Virus record (IMG/VR): IMGVR_UViG_3300035701_000200
Span: 1 to 29,277 of that record
Strand: one strand, 5' to 3'
DNA length: 29,277 nt
Source of the DNA: a virus
Shown: one piece after another, positions 14,840 to 21,946 of the stretch
How the letters are laid out: every line of letters starts with the position of its first letter
Numbering within the stretch: the stretch's first letter is position 1
Position numbers and translations under genes: made by a program
The notes under the pieces: generated by a model
The model's input: the letters and a program-made list of their open reading frames with translations, nothing else
What the model was told of the DNA's origin: nothing
Database searches by the model: none

Positions 14840-16251
14840 GCCTTGGCCACCTGGGTGTCCCGAGCGTCCTTGAGGCTCATCTCTTCCTTGAGCGCATCCA
14901 TCTCTGCCTTAGCCTGCTCAGCGTCCTTCGCCTCTTGATCGGCACGAAGTTCAGCTTCCTTCTCCTGATCGACACCCGGTATCTGCCCCGCAACGTGTTC
15001 TTTGCTGATGATGTTCGCAGCCACCGCTGGGATGAGCACGTTCTGGATATGGTCCCAATGTTCCTGCGTCACCTGCGGGATATCGACCTTGACCTTGGTC
15101 GGATCAAGAAGTCCCTCTGTTTTCTGCGCCCGATATGTCGCGTTCCACATTTGCATAGCCTTGGTCAATAGCTCCTCATAGACACCGATCCACGTCTGGC
15201 GCTCCCTTGTCGTGGATGCCATGATAAGTTCGCGGATGTTCTCGCCTGTCGATCTATTCTTGAGCAAATCCAAAAGCCCGAGATAATGGATGGGAATGCC
15301 CGTCGCTCCGCTTATCATCTTCACGCAGAGTTCAATCTCAGCTATCAGGTTATCGACACCCGTGATGGGCGCAGATACGAGAGTGAACTCGGAAGATGTA
15401 ATCAGCGCCTTGCCGATCTTCCAGTTCGTCCTCTCGATGTATGTCTCAATGGCCTGGCCCTCGGCAACGCTCAAGACCTTGAAGTAAGGCGTCGGGGAGG
15501 CAAATAGATGGTCAATCTCTCTGAGGTCTCGGAGTGCCCTATCCAGGCGATCTATCTGCGTCAGGCAAGCCGCAATCTTCGGCTGGGCCTCGTTCGGCAT
15601 ATTGATGCGCCCACCAAATTTGGCATAGACGAATTGTGCCTCATCATAACTCCCGGCAGAAGTTGTTCCCATAGCCTTCCAACTGAGGTTTTTATACCAA
15701 AGATAATCATTCGGGTCGGCTGTTACGACATACTTGCTGGATAACCATGACTTGAACCGTGCCGATACCATCCCTGGCCAATCGCGGTAGGGTTCTTCGT
15801 CCAGCCAAAGTTTAATGGCGATCTTGCCCTCGATCTCGGCTTCCTTGGCCATCTCCTGATCGAGTTCGCCATCCAGGTCATTGAAGGACATGAAGTCCTC
15901 GGCAAACTGGAGTTCGCGTTCTGCCTCAGCCCGCGTCTCTGTCGTGTGCGTCACCTTGAGTCCTTCGCCCAAGATAAACGCGCTCCGCAAGTCGATAATG
16001 CTCCGTGTCTGGAGCACCCCCCACTCGGCACGTCCGCAATACTTCTCGCTTATCTCATAGACAGCATCCTCATAGACCTGGTAATCATTGCCGACATAGG
16101 CTCGGGACACTTCCTGTAATGTGAGAATATCCTTGACGAGAAGTTCCTGCGTCTCACGATATTTCGTCACCTGTCCGGTAAGTTCAGCGGTTTTATCCCG
16201 GAGTTCACGGACTTCGGCCTGAAGGACTTTGCTTTTGTTGAATATGCTCAT
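14836..16251 (-). CDS. Portal protein (SPP1 gp6-like)
   Basis: A 471-residue protein next to the large terminase. After an N-terminal coiled coil (about residues 7-50) come AVYEISEKYCGRAEWGVLQT, IDLRSAFILGEGLKV, EAEIEGKIAIKLWLDEEPY, YVVTADPNDYLWYKNLSW, TPYFKVLSVAEGQAIETY and MISGATGIPIHYLGLLDLLK. The last segment is a typical late portal motif ('sg.P..yLg....ns.tge'). The C-terminus is long and charged (KEAELRADQEAKDAEQAKAE). It forms the dodecameric DNA channel of the head. The N-terminal coiled coil is unusual. Confidence 0.85.
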   Translation of the reverse strand: MSIFNKSKVLQAEVRELRDKTAELTGQVTKYRETQELLVKDILTLQEVSRAYVGNDYQVYEDAVYEISEKYCGRAEWGVLQTRSIIDLRSAFILGEGLKVTHTTETRAEAERELQFAEDFMSFNDLDGELDQEMAKEAEIEGKIAIKLWLDEEPYRDWPGMVSARFKSWLSSKYVVTADPNDYLWYKNLSWKAMGTTSAGSYDEAQFVYAKFGGRINMPNEAQPKIAACLTQIDRLDRALRDLREIDHLFASPTPYFKVLSVAEGQAIETYIERTNWKIGKALITSSEFTLVSAPITGVDNLIAEIELCVKMISGATGIPIHYLGLLDLLKNRSTGENIRELIMASTTRERQTWIGVYEELLTKAMQMWNATYRAQKTEGLLDPTKVKVDIPQVTQEHWDHIQNVLIPAVAANIISKEHVAGQIPGVDQEKEAELRADQEAKDAEQAKAEMDALKEEMSLKDARDTQVAKA

Positions 16252-16257
16252 TCCTTT

Positions 16258-17487
16258 TTACTCCGGGTAGACACTTCTCTTGATACCGCCAATGTACACA
16301 GCCCCAGCCGCCCTCATGTGCGTCATGATGGCGTAACGGATGGCGTCCATAGCGTGATCATCGAACTTCACGGGTTCAGGGAGCGTGTTGCCATTCTTGT
16401 CCTCGCGCCATTTGTACTTGCCGGCCTCGCGGATGATGTTTGTTGAACCCTGAACGATGTGTATCTTTTGAGACTTGAGGTATCCGATTCCGGCCCTAAC
16501 GCTGTCCGGCCCCTTATCGCATGCCTTGACATTGAAGGCGAACTGCACTATCTCGTCGATGCTCTTGGGTTCGGCGGCATCTGCATATATCTGCTCGTAC
16601 TTACCAACGCCAATACCCTGCATCTCGGAGGCGATGGCCTGATTGGTCAGTCCAGCCTGATAGATGGCCTCCTCAAGCCAGAATTCATCGGCCCTGCGAT
16701 AGACTTTGATCAGGGCCGAGGGATTGACCGAATAGCCGAAATCGAGTCCATAAAAGAATTCGTCATATCGTTGCGGCGCAGGCTGGACGTCCCAGTTGTA
16801 GATACGGCCCTTCGGCATAGCCCATAACCCAAGACCATAGATCGAGTACATCGTCTCGTCTTGGGCCTTGAGTTCTTTAAGGCGGAGTGCATACCGTGCC
16901 CTGACTTCAGCTATCGGGTTATCTGCAATAGTCGAATTATGGACAAGAGCATCCGGATTCACGTGGTCAAAGAACATCTCTTTGAGCCACGGAGCCTGAG
17001 CCTCGTCTGGATTAAAACTCAGGATGATTTGATGATATGCTGGCCCCGGTTCACGCAACCTAAGATCAAGTTGGAGGAAATCATTCTTCGTAAAATTAGT
17101 TGTTTCCTCAAGCCATTCGCCCGTTAAGCCCTTGATCGACTTAATCTTCTCGGGGTCGTCCAAGCCATCAAAAAGAACTTCGTTTAATCTTCCGTCTGGT
17201 CCGTTCCACGAAATGACTCGGCTAGTCTTATTAAGATCATAGGCAACTTCAGTCTCGCGCAAGAGACAGCGGAAAACCTCAAGGACTGATTCCTGAACCC
17301 GCGAGCGTACCTTGCGGAGAATTAGGAAACGATGTCCACCTTCTTTCTGACAACGATAGAATATCTTCCTGGCGGCGAATTCCGTCTTACCTGAGCCTGC
17401 CCCACCGCAAAGGACGAGATAACGATGTTTATCTTCTAGGAGAGGCCAGAATGAGGGGGAGACGACAAGTTCGGCATTCTCTTTCAT
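16258..17487 (-). CDS. terL: Terminase large subunit (PBSX family)
   Basis: A 409-residue two-domain packaging motor. ATPase: Walker A GGAGSGKT (28-35), Walker B with catalytic acid at LTGEWLEETTNF (121-132), coupling region IILSFNPDE. Nuclease: first Asp in FYGLDFGYSVNP (D249), second in IYADAAEP (D303), third in VKFDDHAMDAIRYAI (D377/D381). The order and spacing fit PBSX-type large terminases, which are often pac-type, though the packaging mode cannot be proven here. Overlaps the small subunit gene by four bases (ATGA). Confidence 0.95.
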   Translation of the reverse strand: MKENAELVVSPSFWPLLEDKHRYLVLCGGAGSGKTEFAARKIFYRCQKEGGHRFLILRKVRSRVQESVLEVFRCLLRETEVAYDLNKTSRVISWNGPDGRLNEVLFDGLDDPEKIKSIKGLTGEWLEETTNFTKNDFLQLDLRLREPGPAYHQIILSFNPDEAQAPWLKEMFFDHVNPDALVHNSTIADNPIAEVRARYALRLKELKAQDETMYSIYGLGLWAMPKGRIYNWDVQPAPQRYDEFFYGLDFGYSVNPSALIKVYRRADEFWLEEAIYQAGLTNQAIASEMQGIGVGKYEQIYADAAEPKSIDEIVQFAFNVKACDKGPDSVRAGIGYLKSQKIHIVQGSTNIIREAGKYKWREDKNGNTLPEPVKFDDHAMDAIRYAIMTHMRAAGAVYIGGIKRSVYPE

Positions 17488-17810
17488 TTGTCATGGCCGT
17501 CGCCGTTCCCGTTGTCACCACCGTCGTCTTGTGCGTGAATGACCTTGATGATGAGCGCTTGGGGTTTACCGGAAGGGGCGGACACGTTGCCAACATTCAC
17601 ATCAGCCGGAAGCATCTTGGTGATCCACTGGTAGAAAGCAGCCTTGTTATGATTCGAGGCATTGACCCAATCGAGGAGCCCGTCCTCTCCGCCCATGCGC
17701 TCGAACACGTTGAGGAACGCGACCTTCAGAGTCGTAAATTTACAGACTGCCCCCTTCGGTTTTCCTTTCGGGTTTCCACTTTGGCCTTTTCGATATGGTC
17801 TTCCTGACAT
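17484..17810 (-). CDS. Terminase small subunit candidate
   Basis: A 108-residue protein immediately before terL. The N-terminus RPYRKGQSGNPKGKPKGA is the 'G.SGNP.GRPKG' motif seen in many phage small-terminase-like proteins; it is followed by helices (KFTTLKVAFLNVFERM, WVNASNHNKAAFYQWITKML) and a polar tail. Small subunits recognise phage DNA at the packaging start. The first 85 bases also encode the end of the previous gene in another frame. Confidence 0.7.
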   Translation of the reverse strand: MSGRPYRKGQSGNPKGKPKGAVCKFTTLKVAFLNVFERMGGEDGLLDWVNASNHNKAAFYQWITKMLPADVNVGNVSAPSGKPQALIIKVIHAQDDGGDNGNGDGHDK

Positions 17811-18007
17811 TGCTGTATTCCGCTGATATTTTCAGCCGGGTCAACGATGGCGATCATTACCTCTTCGTCGGCCCGATGTAGTCGCTGTAGTGCATCCATC
17901 ACCTCGTCAGTCGGCAGAAATCGGAGTCGTATTTCGCCTTCCTTGTCGCCGCTCACGAGGCTCTTGACGCTGATGGATTTTATTAACGCAGGGAACGCTG
18001 TTCTCAT
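17726..18007 (-). CDS. Small conserved-looking protein upstream of the terminase
   Basis: A 93-residue protein. The first two thirds (SISVKSLVSGDKEGEIRLRF, DEVMDALQRLHRADEEVMIAI) look like a compact alpha-beta domain of the kind found in phages ('KslvsgDke.ri.l....'), but I cannot name it. The last 28 residues (QCQEDHIEKAKVETRKENRR...) lie over the small terminase start in another frame and are probably unstructured. First gene after the palindromic intergenic region, so it may begin the late transcript. Confidence 0.6.
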   Translation of the reverse strand: MRTAFPALIKSISVKSLVSGDKEGEIRLRFLPTDEVMDALQRLHRADEEVMIAIVDPAENISGIQQCQEDHIEKAKVETRKENRRGQSVNLRL

Positions 18008-18030
18008 GCTTTATTTGTGGGCAACCTCGA

Positions 18031-18058
18031 TTTAAGGTTAACGGCGGTTAACCTTAAA
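18031..18058. promoter_or_regulatory. Perfect 12-bp inverted repeat, operator or hairpin
   Basis: TTTAAGGTTAAC-GGCG-GTTAACCTTAAA, perfect in all 12 pairs, 24 bases upstream of the first late gene. The AT-rich outer arms and lack of a U-tract favour a protein-binding operator over a terminator. Confidence 0.6.
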
Positions 18059-18074
18059 ATGGACAAAAACACCT

Positions 18075-18092
18075 ACACTTAGGAATAAGTGT
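18075..18092. promoter_or_regulatory. 7-bp inverted repeat in the late leader
   Basis: ACACTTA-GGAA-TAAGTGT, 16 bases from the larger palindrome. The two could be sites for two regulators or nested sites for one. The 18008-18166 spacer is AT-rich, but I could not settle on convincing -35/-10 boxes. Confidence 0.45.
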
Positions 18093-18166
18093 TAATGATG
18101 ATTATTTTAATTAGCGCGTTCGCTATGAAAGGTTCCGGGTCTTCGCTTTAATAACAACCTGAGCCA

Positions 18167-18580
18167 TTAGGGAATATTTAATAATTTCGGGTTCTCGTAG
18201 ATGTTGCCGATGACTGCCACGTGGCCATCCGAGCCATCCTCCCATGAATACTCGCCCTGTCCCCCGAACGGTACAAAGGCCCCGTCCTCGAAAACAACAG
18301 CAAGTGGACCATTTCTGTCGTCCCACCTCATTATCCCATCCTGCATCTGGACGATGTCCCCCTCATAAATCTCTTTGCCGTTCTTGTCCCTCAGGCCCGT
18401 GTATTGTTGGATTCTTTCATCGCCAGAAAGATTTTTTGATGTTTCTTCTAGCATATCCTTTATTCTGTCTAGACCACTACTAATATTGAATCCTTCTGTT
18501 CCAAACAATAAGTCTCCAATGGTAAAATAACAAAATTCTTCAGCATCATCTTCCCATGCCCTAAACTTGATTTCTCTCAT
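18167..18580 (-). CDS. YopX family protein
   Basis: A 137-residue protein starting MREIKFRAWEDDAEEFCYF and containing QQYTGLRDKNGKEIYEGDIV (about 59-78), the signature of the phage/prophage YopX family, then a beta-rich end with HVAVIGNIYENPKLL. The family forms a beta-barrel-like domain of unknown role. The gene is more A/T-rich than the head genes. Its leader is one copy of a 47-bp direct repeat. Confidence 0.9.
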   Translation of the reverse strand: MREIKFRAWEDDAEEFCYFTIGDLLFGTEGFNISSGLDRIKDMLEETSKNLSGDERIQQYTGLRDKNGKEIYEGDIVQMQDGIMRWDDRNGPLAVVFEDGAFVPFGGQGEYSWEDGSDGHVAVIGNIYENPKLLNIP

Positions 18581-18624
18581 GCTTGTTATTTTATCATAAA
18601 ACAGGTTTCGCGTTAATGGCCGCC
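18578..18624 (-). repeat. 47-bp direct repeat, copy 1
   Basis: Differs from copy 2 at two positions. It contains the leader and ATG of the YopX gene and, in a silent frame, a relic of the end of the small membrane protein (AAINAKPVL). Includes the palindrome TTTTATGATAAAA with a TATGAT box. Confidence 0.9.
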
Positions 18625-18804
18625 AGGAAAGGTAGCATCGGTAAGTTCTGCCTTGGGTTTATAATATGGTCCAGCATATACCCTATTTTTTGTTTTAATT
18701 ATTGCCCAAGTAAATTTCGCATTACAATGCGGACAGGTAATTTCATTATAAATAATTGATGGCTTTTTGCTCTTCGTCTTTTTGTGGATATTGACTTTGC
18801 CCAT
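18613..18804 (-). CDS. Small CPHC-containing protein, 63 aa
   Basis: Starts MGKVNIHKKTKSKKPSIIY and has one ITCPHCNAKFTWAI knuckle, half a zinc ribbon, so it may bind metal as a dimer or be a remnant. Lysine-rich and A/T-rich. It is flanked on both sides by the 47-bp repeat, so recombination could remove it cleanly. Confidence 0.65.
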   Translation of the reverse strand: MGKVNIHKKTKSKKPSIIYNEITCPHCNAKFTWAIIKTKNRVYAGPYYKPKAELTDATFPGGH

Positions 18805-18848
18805 GCTTGTTATTTTATCATAAAACAGGCTTCGCGTTAATAGCCGCC
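18802..18848 (-). repeat. 47-bp direct repeat, copy 2
   Basis: Carries the last codons of the 54-residue membrane protein, its TGA, and the leader and ATG of the CPHC gene. It lies 224 bases from copy 1, start to start. Confidence 0.9.
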
Positions 18849-18982
18849 TGGATTGCCTTGATTATAGCAATGGCCACGGCGATGAGGGTATAGACAATGA
18901 CCACCAGGACGATCAGGGGAAGCAGAGCAACGCATACTACGCCAACGAGCACGGCGCCGATGACTTGACCGATGCGCTTCAT
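18818..18982 (-). CDS. Small membrane protein, 54 aa
   Basis: Starts MKRIGQVIGAVLVGVVCVAL, followed by LIVLVVIVYTLIAVAIAIIK, and ends AAINAKPVL. Two hydrophobic runs or one long one; almost the whole protein is membrane-seeking. AAGGA lies just before the ATG, which overlaps the upstream stop by four bases. A small holin-like or inner-membrane accessory role is possible, not shown. A 62-codon frame over the same bases is Arg/His-rich and looks like a shadow. Confidence 0.65.
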   Translation of the reverse strand: MKRIGQVIGAVLVGVVCVALLPLIVLVVIVYTLIAVAIAIIKAIQAAINAKPVL

Positions 18983-19140
18983 CTATCCTTCTGTATATAT
19001 ATTGCCATTCCCTCATCAAACGCATCTAAGGTAAATGCCACGCAAAGAAGTTCACATAGTGATCTCAGTCGGCCCTCTAGTTTCAATTGTTTTTGTACGA
19101 GCATATCGAACTCTTCCTGAGAAACTTTTTTCTTAAACAT
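18979..19140 (-). CDS. Small helical protein, 53 aa
   Basis: Reads MFKKKVSQEEFDMLVQKQLK, with a long amphipathic helix continuing through RLRSLCELLCVAF. A strong AGGAGG with four-base spacing supports the second of two adjacent ATG codons. Ends AIYIQKDR and overlaps the membrane protein by four bases. No family recognised. Confidence 0.65.
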   Translation of the reverse strand: MFKKKVSQEEFDMLVQKQLKLEGRLRSLCELLCVAFTLDAFDEGMAIYIQKDR

Positions 19141-19154
19141 CATACCTCCTCATA

Positions 19155-19421
19155 TCAATCCTTCTCGTTCAGGGCAACGATTTTCGCCCGTAGCCGCTCC
19201 AGCCCTTTCGCCGTCACGTCCTCGAAGTCGTATCGGCCTCTTAACCGATGATATTCCTTTTGCTTATTCGTAAAGAAGCGTATCTCCTCGATGGCGTATT
19301 GGTTCCAGGTATCATCTGGGCCGACCTCATAGACCTCGATGCGCCCGCCGACATAGCCCGCATAGGCGGGGTCCATCACGGCCTCTTCTACGAAGCTGAG
19401 GAAATAGGTTTTGCCTTTCAT
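19155..19421 (-). CDS. Unknown protein, 88 aa
   Basis: Reads MKGKTYFLSFVEEAVMDPAY, then GGRIEVYEVGPDDTWNQYAI and a helical C-terminus (DVTAKGLERLRAKIVALNEK). Beta-then-alpha layout with no known motif. The ATGA overlap with the membrane gene before it supports the start. Confidence 0.65.
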   Translation of the reverse strand: MKGKTYFLSFVEEAVMDPAYAGYVGGRIEVYEVGPDDTWNQYAIEEIRFFTNKQKEYHRLRGRYDFEDVTAKGLERLRAKIVALNEKD

Positions 19422-19669
19422 CGGCTATGCCTCACGGCCCAGTACGTCCCGATTCCGTTCCCCACGACGAAACCCACGATGCATTTCAGATCGTGTGTTG
19501 TCAGCGCCCGCTCTATCACCCCGAAGGTGAATAGGGGAATGATCACAGCATAGAGCGATGCCCGGAAGGCCCGTCGCTCCGACAAAGCCATGTAGTACAG
19601 GGCGATGAAGATGTCCGCGACAACCCCGAGGGCGACGTAGATAAACAGGGTCAGCAAGCGGAGGTTCAT
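19418..19669 (-). CDS. Small membrane protein, 83 aa
   Basis: Two to three membrane helices: LLTLFIYVALGVVADIFIAL, a middle YAVIIPLFTFGVIERAL and IVGFVVGNGIGTYWAV. The last segment, G-N-G-x-G-T-Y, looks conserved among small phage membrane proteins I have seen, but I cannot give a function. GAGAGGG precedes the ATG. It lies in a run of membrane genes near the lysis genes. Confidence 0.7.
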   Translation of the reverse strand: MNLRLLTLFIYVALGVVADIFIALYYMALSERRAFRASLYAVIIPLFTFGVIERALTTHDLKCIVGFVVGNGIGTYWAVRHSR

Positions 19670-19687
19670 CGGCCCTCTCGTGCGCGA

Positions 19688-19822
19688 TCACGTGCGCCTC
19701 TTATACCACCGCCATACCACGACCATGCAGAACCCGAGCGCGAGCAGTGCGCCGATGTTCAACGGCGAGAGTTGGAGCTTGAGCGCAAACGCTACGTCCA
19801 GGTATTCGGGGATAAGGTTCAT
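19688..19822 (-). CDS. Single-pass membrane microprotein, 44 aa
   Basis: Starts MNLIPEYLDVAFALKLQL; one membrane helix (NIGALLALGFCMVVVWRW) followed by the positive tail YKRRT, which predicts the C-terminus in the cytoplasm. ATGA overlap with the previous gene and a GAAGG ribosome site. Shape resembles small holins or holin inhibitors; no proof. Confidence 0.6.
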   Translation of the reverse strand: MNLIPEYLDVAFALKLQLSPLNIGALLALGFCMVVVWRWYKRRT

Positions 19823-20106
19823 TTGACTACCTTCTCGTGATAACGTTCGTTCATGGAGAAATAATCATCTCTAAGATATTTATAAAACTTCTCTGGCAGA
19901 TATCCTTTTAGTGGTTCAATTCGCCCAACACAGCTTTCATAAATGATTTTTCCATCCCATCTCTTGAGTTTCCAATAATAATCATCATCCCCAACCTCAA
20001 GGCCAACGAGTTTATAGACTTCGTGAAAATTAAGAACAAGTTCATCGCCGTGTTCGCGTAAAAATTCGGTAAAATATTTCCAATTGCTGTCAATGCGTTG
20101 TTTCAC
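19819..20106 (-). CDS. Unknown soluble protein, 95 aa
   Basis: From GTG 20106, which overlaps the previous stop (GTGA); a longer frame from 20208 would overlap the previous gene by over 100 bases and is less likely. Mostly helical and aromatic (NWKYFTEFLREHGDELVL, YYWKLKRWDGKIIYESCVG, EKFYKYLRDDYFSMNERY). Not recognised. Confidence 0.6.
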   Translation of the reverse strand: MKQRIDSNWKYFTEFLREHGDELVLNFHEVYKLVGLEVGDDDYYWKLKRWDGKIIYESCVGRIEPLKGYLPEKFYKYLRDDYFSMNERYHEKVVK

Positions 20107-20381
20107 TTTGCTATCCTCAATATCAAATCGATAATGGTTTTTATGTCTATGCCAGTAAACGCAAGTACGGCAATCACGACCCCGATGGCGTAGATTTTCT
20201 TCATGCACTTGTCGAACTTGCGACTCAGTTCATCCATCCGGGCCTCGATACACGCCAAGTCATTAACCGCCATCATCCTGACCATTATTGCCAGGATGTT
20301 AAATTTCTCTGGCAACGCTTCGGCTTGATCGAGTTGTTCAATCAGGGGATCCCACTTGTTATCCTGTTGAATAGCGTTCAT
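20103..20381 (-). CDS. Coiled-coil plus membrane-anchor protein, XhlA-like
   Basis: A 92-residue protein with a helical N-terminal part (CIEARMDELSRKFDKCMKK) leading into one membrane helix (IYAIGVVIAVLAFTGI, about 63-78) and a short amphipathic tail. This layout is that of XhlA/hemolysin-like lysis accessory proteins. Follows the larger coiled-coil membrane gene by one base. Motif-free, so the assignment is by topology only. Confidence 0.5.
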   Translation of the reverse strand: MNAIQQDNKWDPLIEQLDQAEALPEKFNILAIMVRMMAVNDLACIEARMDELSRKFDKCMKKIYAIGVVIAVLAFTGIDIKTIIDLILRIAK

Positions 20382-20382
20382 C

Positions 20383-21006
20383 TCATTTCCCCTTGATGGT
20401 CGAATAGCCTATGTATCCGAGCGCCCCAACTATCAAGCCGGATTTGATGTTTCCCATGACCCGCGTCCATCGGAGTTTACCTTCGGCGGACTTCCAGCCT
20501 TTCTCTGCCAACGTTCGGAGCTGGACCTCGCCCTCGTATTTCTGCTTCCAGGATTCGCTTATCGTAACCTGAGCGTCAAACTTCGCGGCCCACGCGGAGA
20601 TTACCCTGTCCTTCTCCGTAATAATGAGCGTTGCGGTGTTATACTGCGCACGCCAATTCTCTACCATAGCGGTTAGGGTCGGCACTCGATCTGTATCGGT
20701 CTTGGCTTGGGCCAACCGGCCATCCAACGTGACAAGTTCCGCGTCCCTGTGGCCAATGGTATCGGTTAGGCGACCAATGGCCTCGTTCTTCTCGGCGATC
20801 TCTTTATTGGCTTGCCCCACAACCTTCTGCAATTCGCCTATTTGTAGGGTAAGCGCCTTGCCGTCCTTCTTCGATGCGTCAAGCGCCGCTTGATACTTGC
20901 CGACGGAGATGGAGTACTTATCCCTGAGCCTCGCGCCATCGCATACTGCTACGGTGAGTGCCAGGGCGAGGCCCAGCGCGACCCAGTAGATCGGCTTAAC
21001 GTGCAT
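20383..21006 (-). CDS. Coiled-coil membrane protein, inner-membrane spanin candidate
   Basis: A 207-residue protein: N-terminal membrane helix (YWVALGLALALTVAV, 7-21), then a long heptad-rich coiled coil (about 35-125: LQIGELQKVVGQANKEIAEK, GRLTDTIGHRDAELVTLDGR), and a weaker hydrophobic C-terminal stretch (SGLIVGALGYIGY). i-spanins have this N-terminal anchor plus coiled coil and lie near the holin; the length and second hydrophobic end are atypical. I see no lipobox o-spanin partner nested in it. Confidence 0.5.
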   Translation of the reverse strand: MHVKPIYWVALGLALALTVAVCDGARLRDKYSISVGKYQAALDASKKDGKALTLQIGELQKVVGQANKEIAEKNEAIGRLTDTIGHRDAELVTLDGRLAQAKTDTDRVPTLTAMVENWRAQYNTATLIITEKDRVISAWAAKFDAQVTISESWKQKYEGEVQLRTLAEKGWKSAEGKLRWTRVMGNIKSGLIVGALGYIGYSTIKGK

Positions 21007-21014
21007 AGGCTTAA

Positions 21015-21266
21015 TTACCGCCCATTCCCTCCCGCAACCTGAACGAGCGAATAGGCGCTCAGGGCTCCGATGATGACCGACACCGCGAACGTGATCGCGG
21101 CGAAGGTGAGCGGCAGGCCCTCATTCAGGAACTTATAGAGCGTCACCCCGATGGATACCAGGATGACCAGCGCTCTGGCGGCTGTCCCCTGAACGATGTT
21201 GGGGAGCAGCTTTTTGAAGAACTGAACTACGGCCATAACGACGGCAATTCCTTCAACTGTTGACAT
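21015..21266 (-). CDS. Holin candidate
   Basis: An 83-residue membrane protein with about three hydrophobic segments (GIAVVMAVVQFF; ALVILVSIGVTLYKFL; LTFAAITFAVSVIIGAL) and a short polar tail. Size and topology fit a class I holin, and it lies 9 bases before a spanin-like gene. GGAGG upstream of the ATG. The endolysin is about 2.7 kb upstream, so the lysis genes are spread out. Confidence 0.55.
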   Translation of the reverse strand: MSTVEGIAVVMAVVQFFKKLLPNIVQGTAARALVILVSIGVTLYKFLNEGLPLTFAAITFAVSVIIGALSAYSLVQVAGGNGR

Positions 21267-21290
21267 TTGATAAAACCTCCGTAAATTAAT

Positions 21291-21641
21291 TTATCTTCCA
21301 GGGATGGCAGGCGTGGGTTCCTTCGGCTCGGCCGGCTCATCCTTCGGGTCCAGCAGGTCCCATGCCTCCTTCACAACGCGGGGTCCATAAACCTTGCCGA
21401 TCAAGTCCTTCACGAGCTTCAAGGCATCCACGTCCAGTACAATGGGTTCCTTGCAACCGTAGATGCGCGATGCCAAATGACCTCGGCGGTACTTCTCTTT
21501 ACCATCGAGCTTCCTGTCATCGTCGGATATGGCATCAAGCGCGACGACGGCAGCGTCCCTGAGCGTGAACGCCCCGCCCTTGCCGTCCTTGATGTCCTCC
21601 CCGCTAAGTGCCTTCAATGGAACCGAGAAATCAATCTTCAT
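21291..21641 (-). CDS. Phage protein of unknown function, 116 aa
   Basis: Begins MKIDFSVPLKALSGEDIKDG, then FTLRDAAVVALDAI and GKEKYRRGHLASRIYG, a layout I know from many phage hypothetical proteins ('l.d..G.......tl......aL......e..k...a..i'). Pro-rich tail (AEPKEPTPAIPG). Function unknown; such genes often accompany tail or lysis genes. ATGA overlap with the DUF3310 gene. Confidence 0.65.
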   Translation of the reverse strand: MKIDFSVPLKALSGEDIKDGKGGAFTLRDAAVVALDAISDDDRKLDGKEKYRRGHLASRIYGCKEPIVLDVDALKLVKDLIGKVYGPRVVKEAWDLLDPKDEPAEPKEPTPAIPGR

Positions 21642-21946
21642 TCCTTCTCCTTTTCTTCATATTCAATAAGCCAATTCAGGTATGTCCTGGCCTTTTGCAA
21701 ATCCTCGATGGGCGTTCCCTTAAACTTCCACCGCATGACATATTTGATGACATTGCCCCAAAGTGATCCCCTTAACTCCTCGGGAGTCATGAGTGAAACC
21801 TGGACATCTATCTGCTCAATACGGCCTTCGCAGTAGTGGGATGGAAAGGAAGACTTAGTTAACCTCTTTTCGTCTGGCGATATGGTCGCCTGTCCGAGAA
21901 TCGTTTCGCCATCCATGACTAAATTTCCCCGACGTTTTAATTTCAT
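21638..21946 (-). CDS. DUF3310 family protein
   Basis: A 102-residue protein. SHYCEGRIEQIDVQ (36-49), then GNVIKYVMRWKFKGTPIEDL and KARTYLNWLIEYEE, is the DUF3310 pattern ('s.HY....iE.id.......f..GN.iKY..R...K....DL.Ka..YL'). In phages it occurs alone or fused to nucleotide-kinase domains, so a role in nucleotide metabolism is suspected. Overlaps both neighbours by four bases. Confidence 0.85.
   Translation of the reverse strand: MKLKRRGNLVMDGETILGQATISPDEKRLTKSSFPSHYCEGRIEQIDVQVSLMTPEELRGSLWGNVIKYVMRWKFKGTPIEDLQKARTYLNWLIEYEEKEKE

Noticed and set aside
18837-19025. A 62-codon Arg/His-rich minus-strand frame
   Set aside because: The alternative minus frame over the same bases gives a clean 54-residue membrane protein with ribosome site and ATGA coupling.
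20107-20208. Longer N-terminus for the 95-residue protein, with a C-x2-C segment
   Set aside because: It overlaps the membrane-anchor gene by over 100 bases; the GTG at 20106 has the operon's usual four-base overlap.
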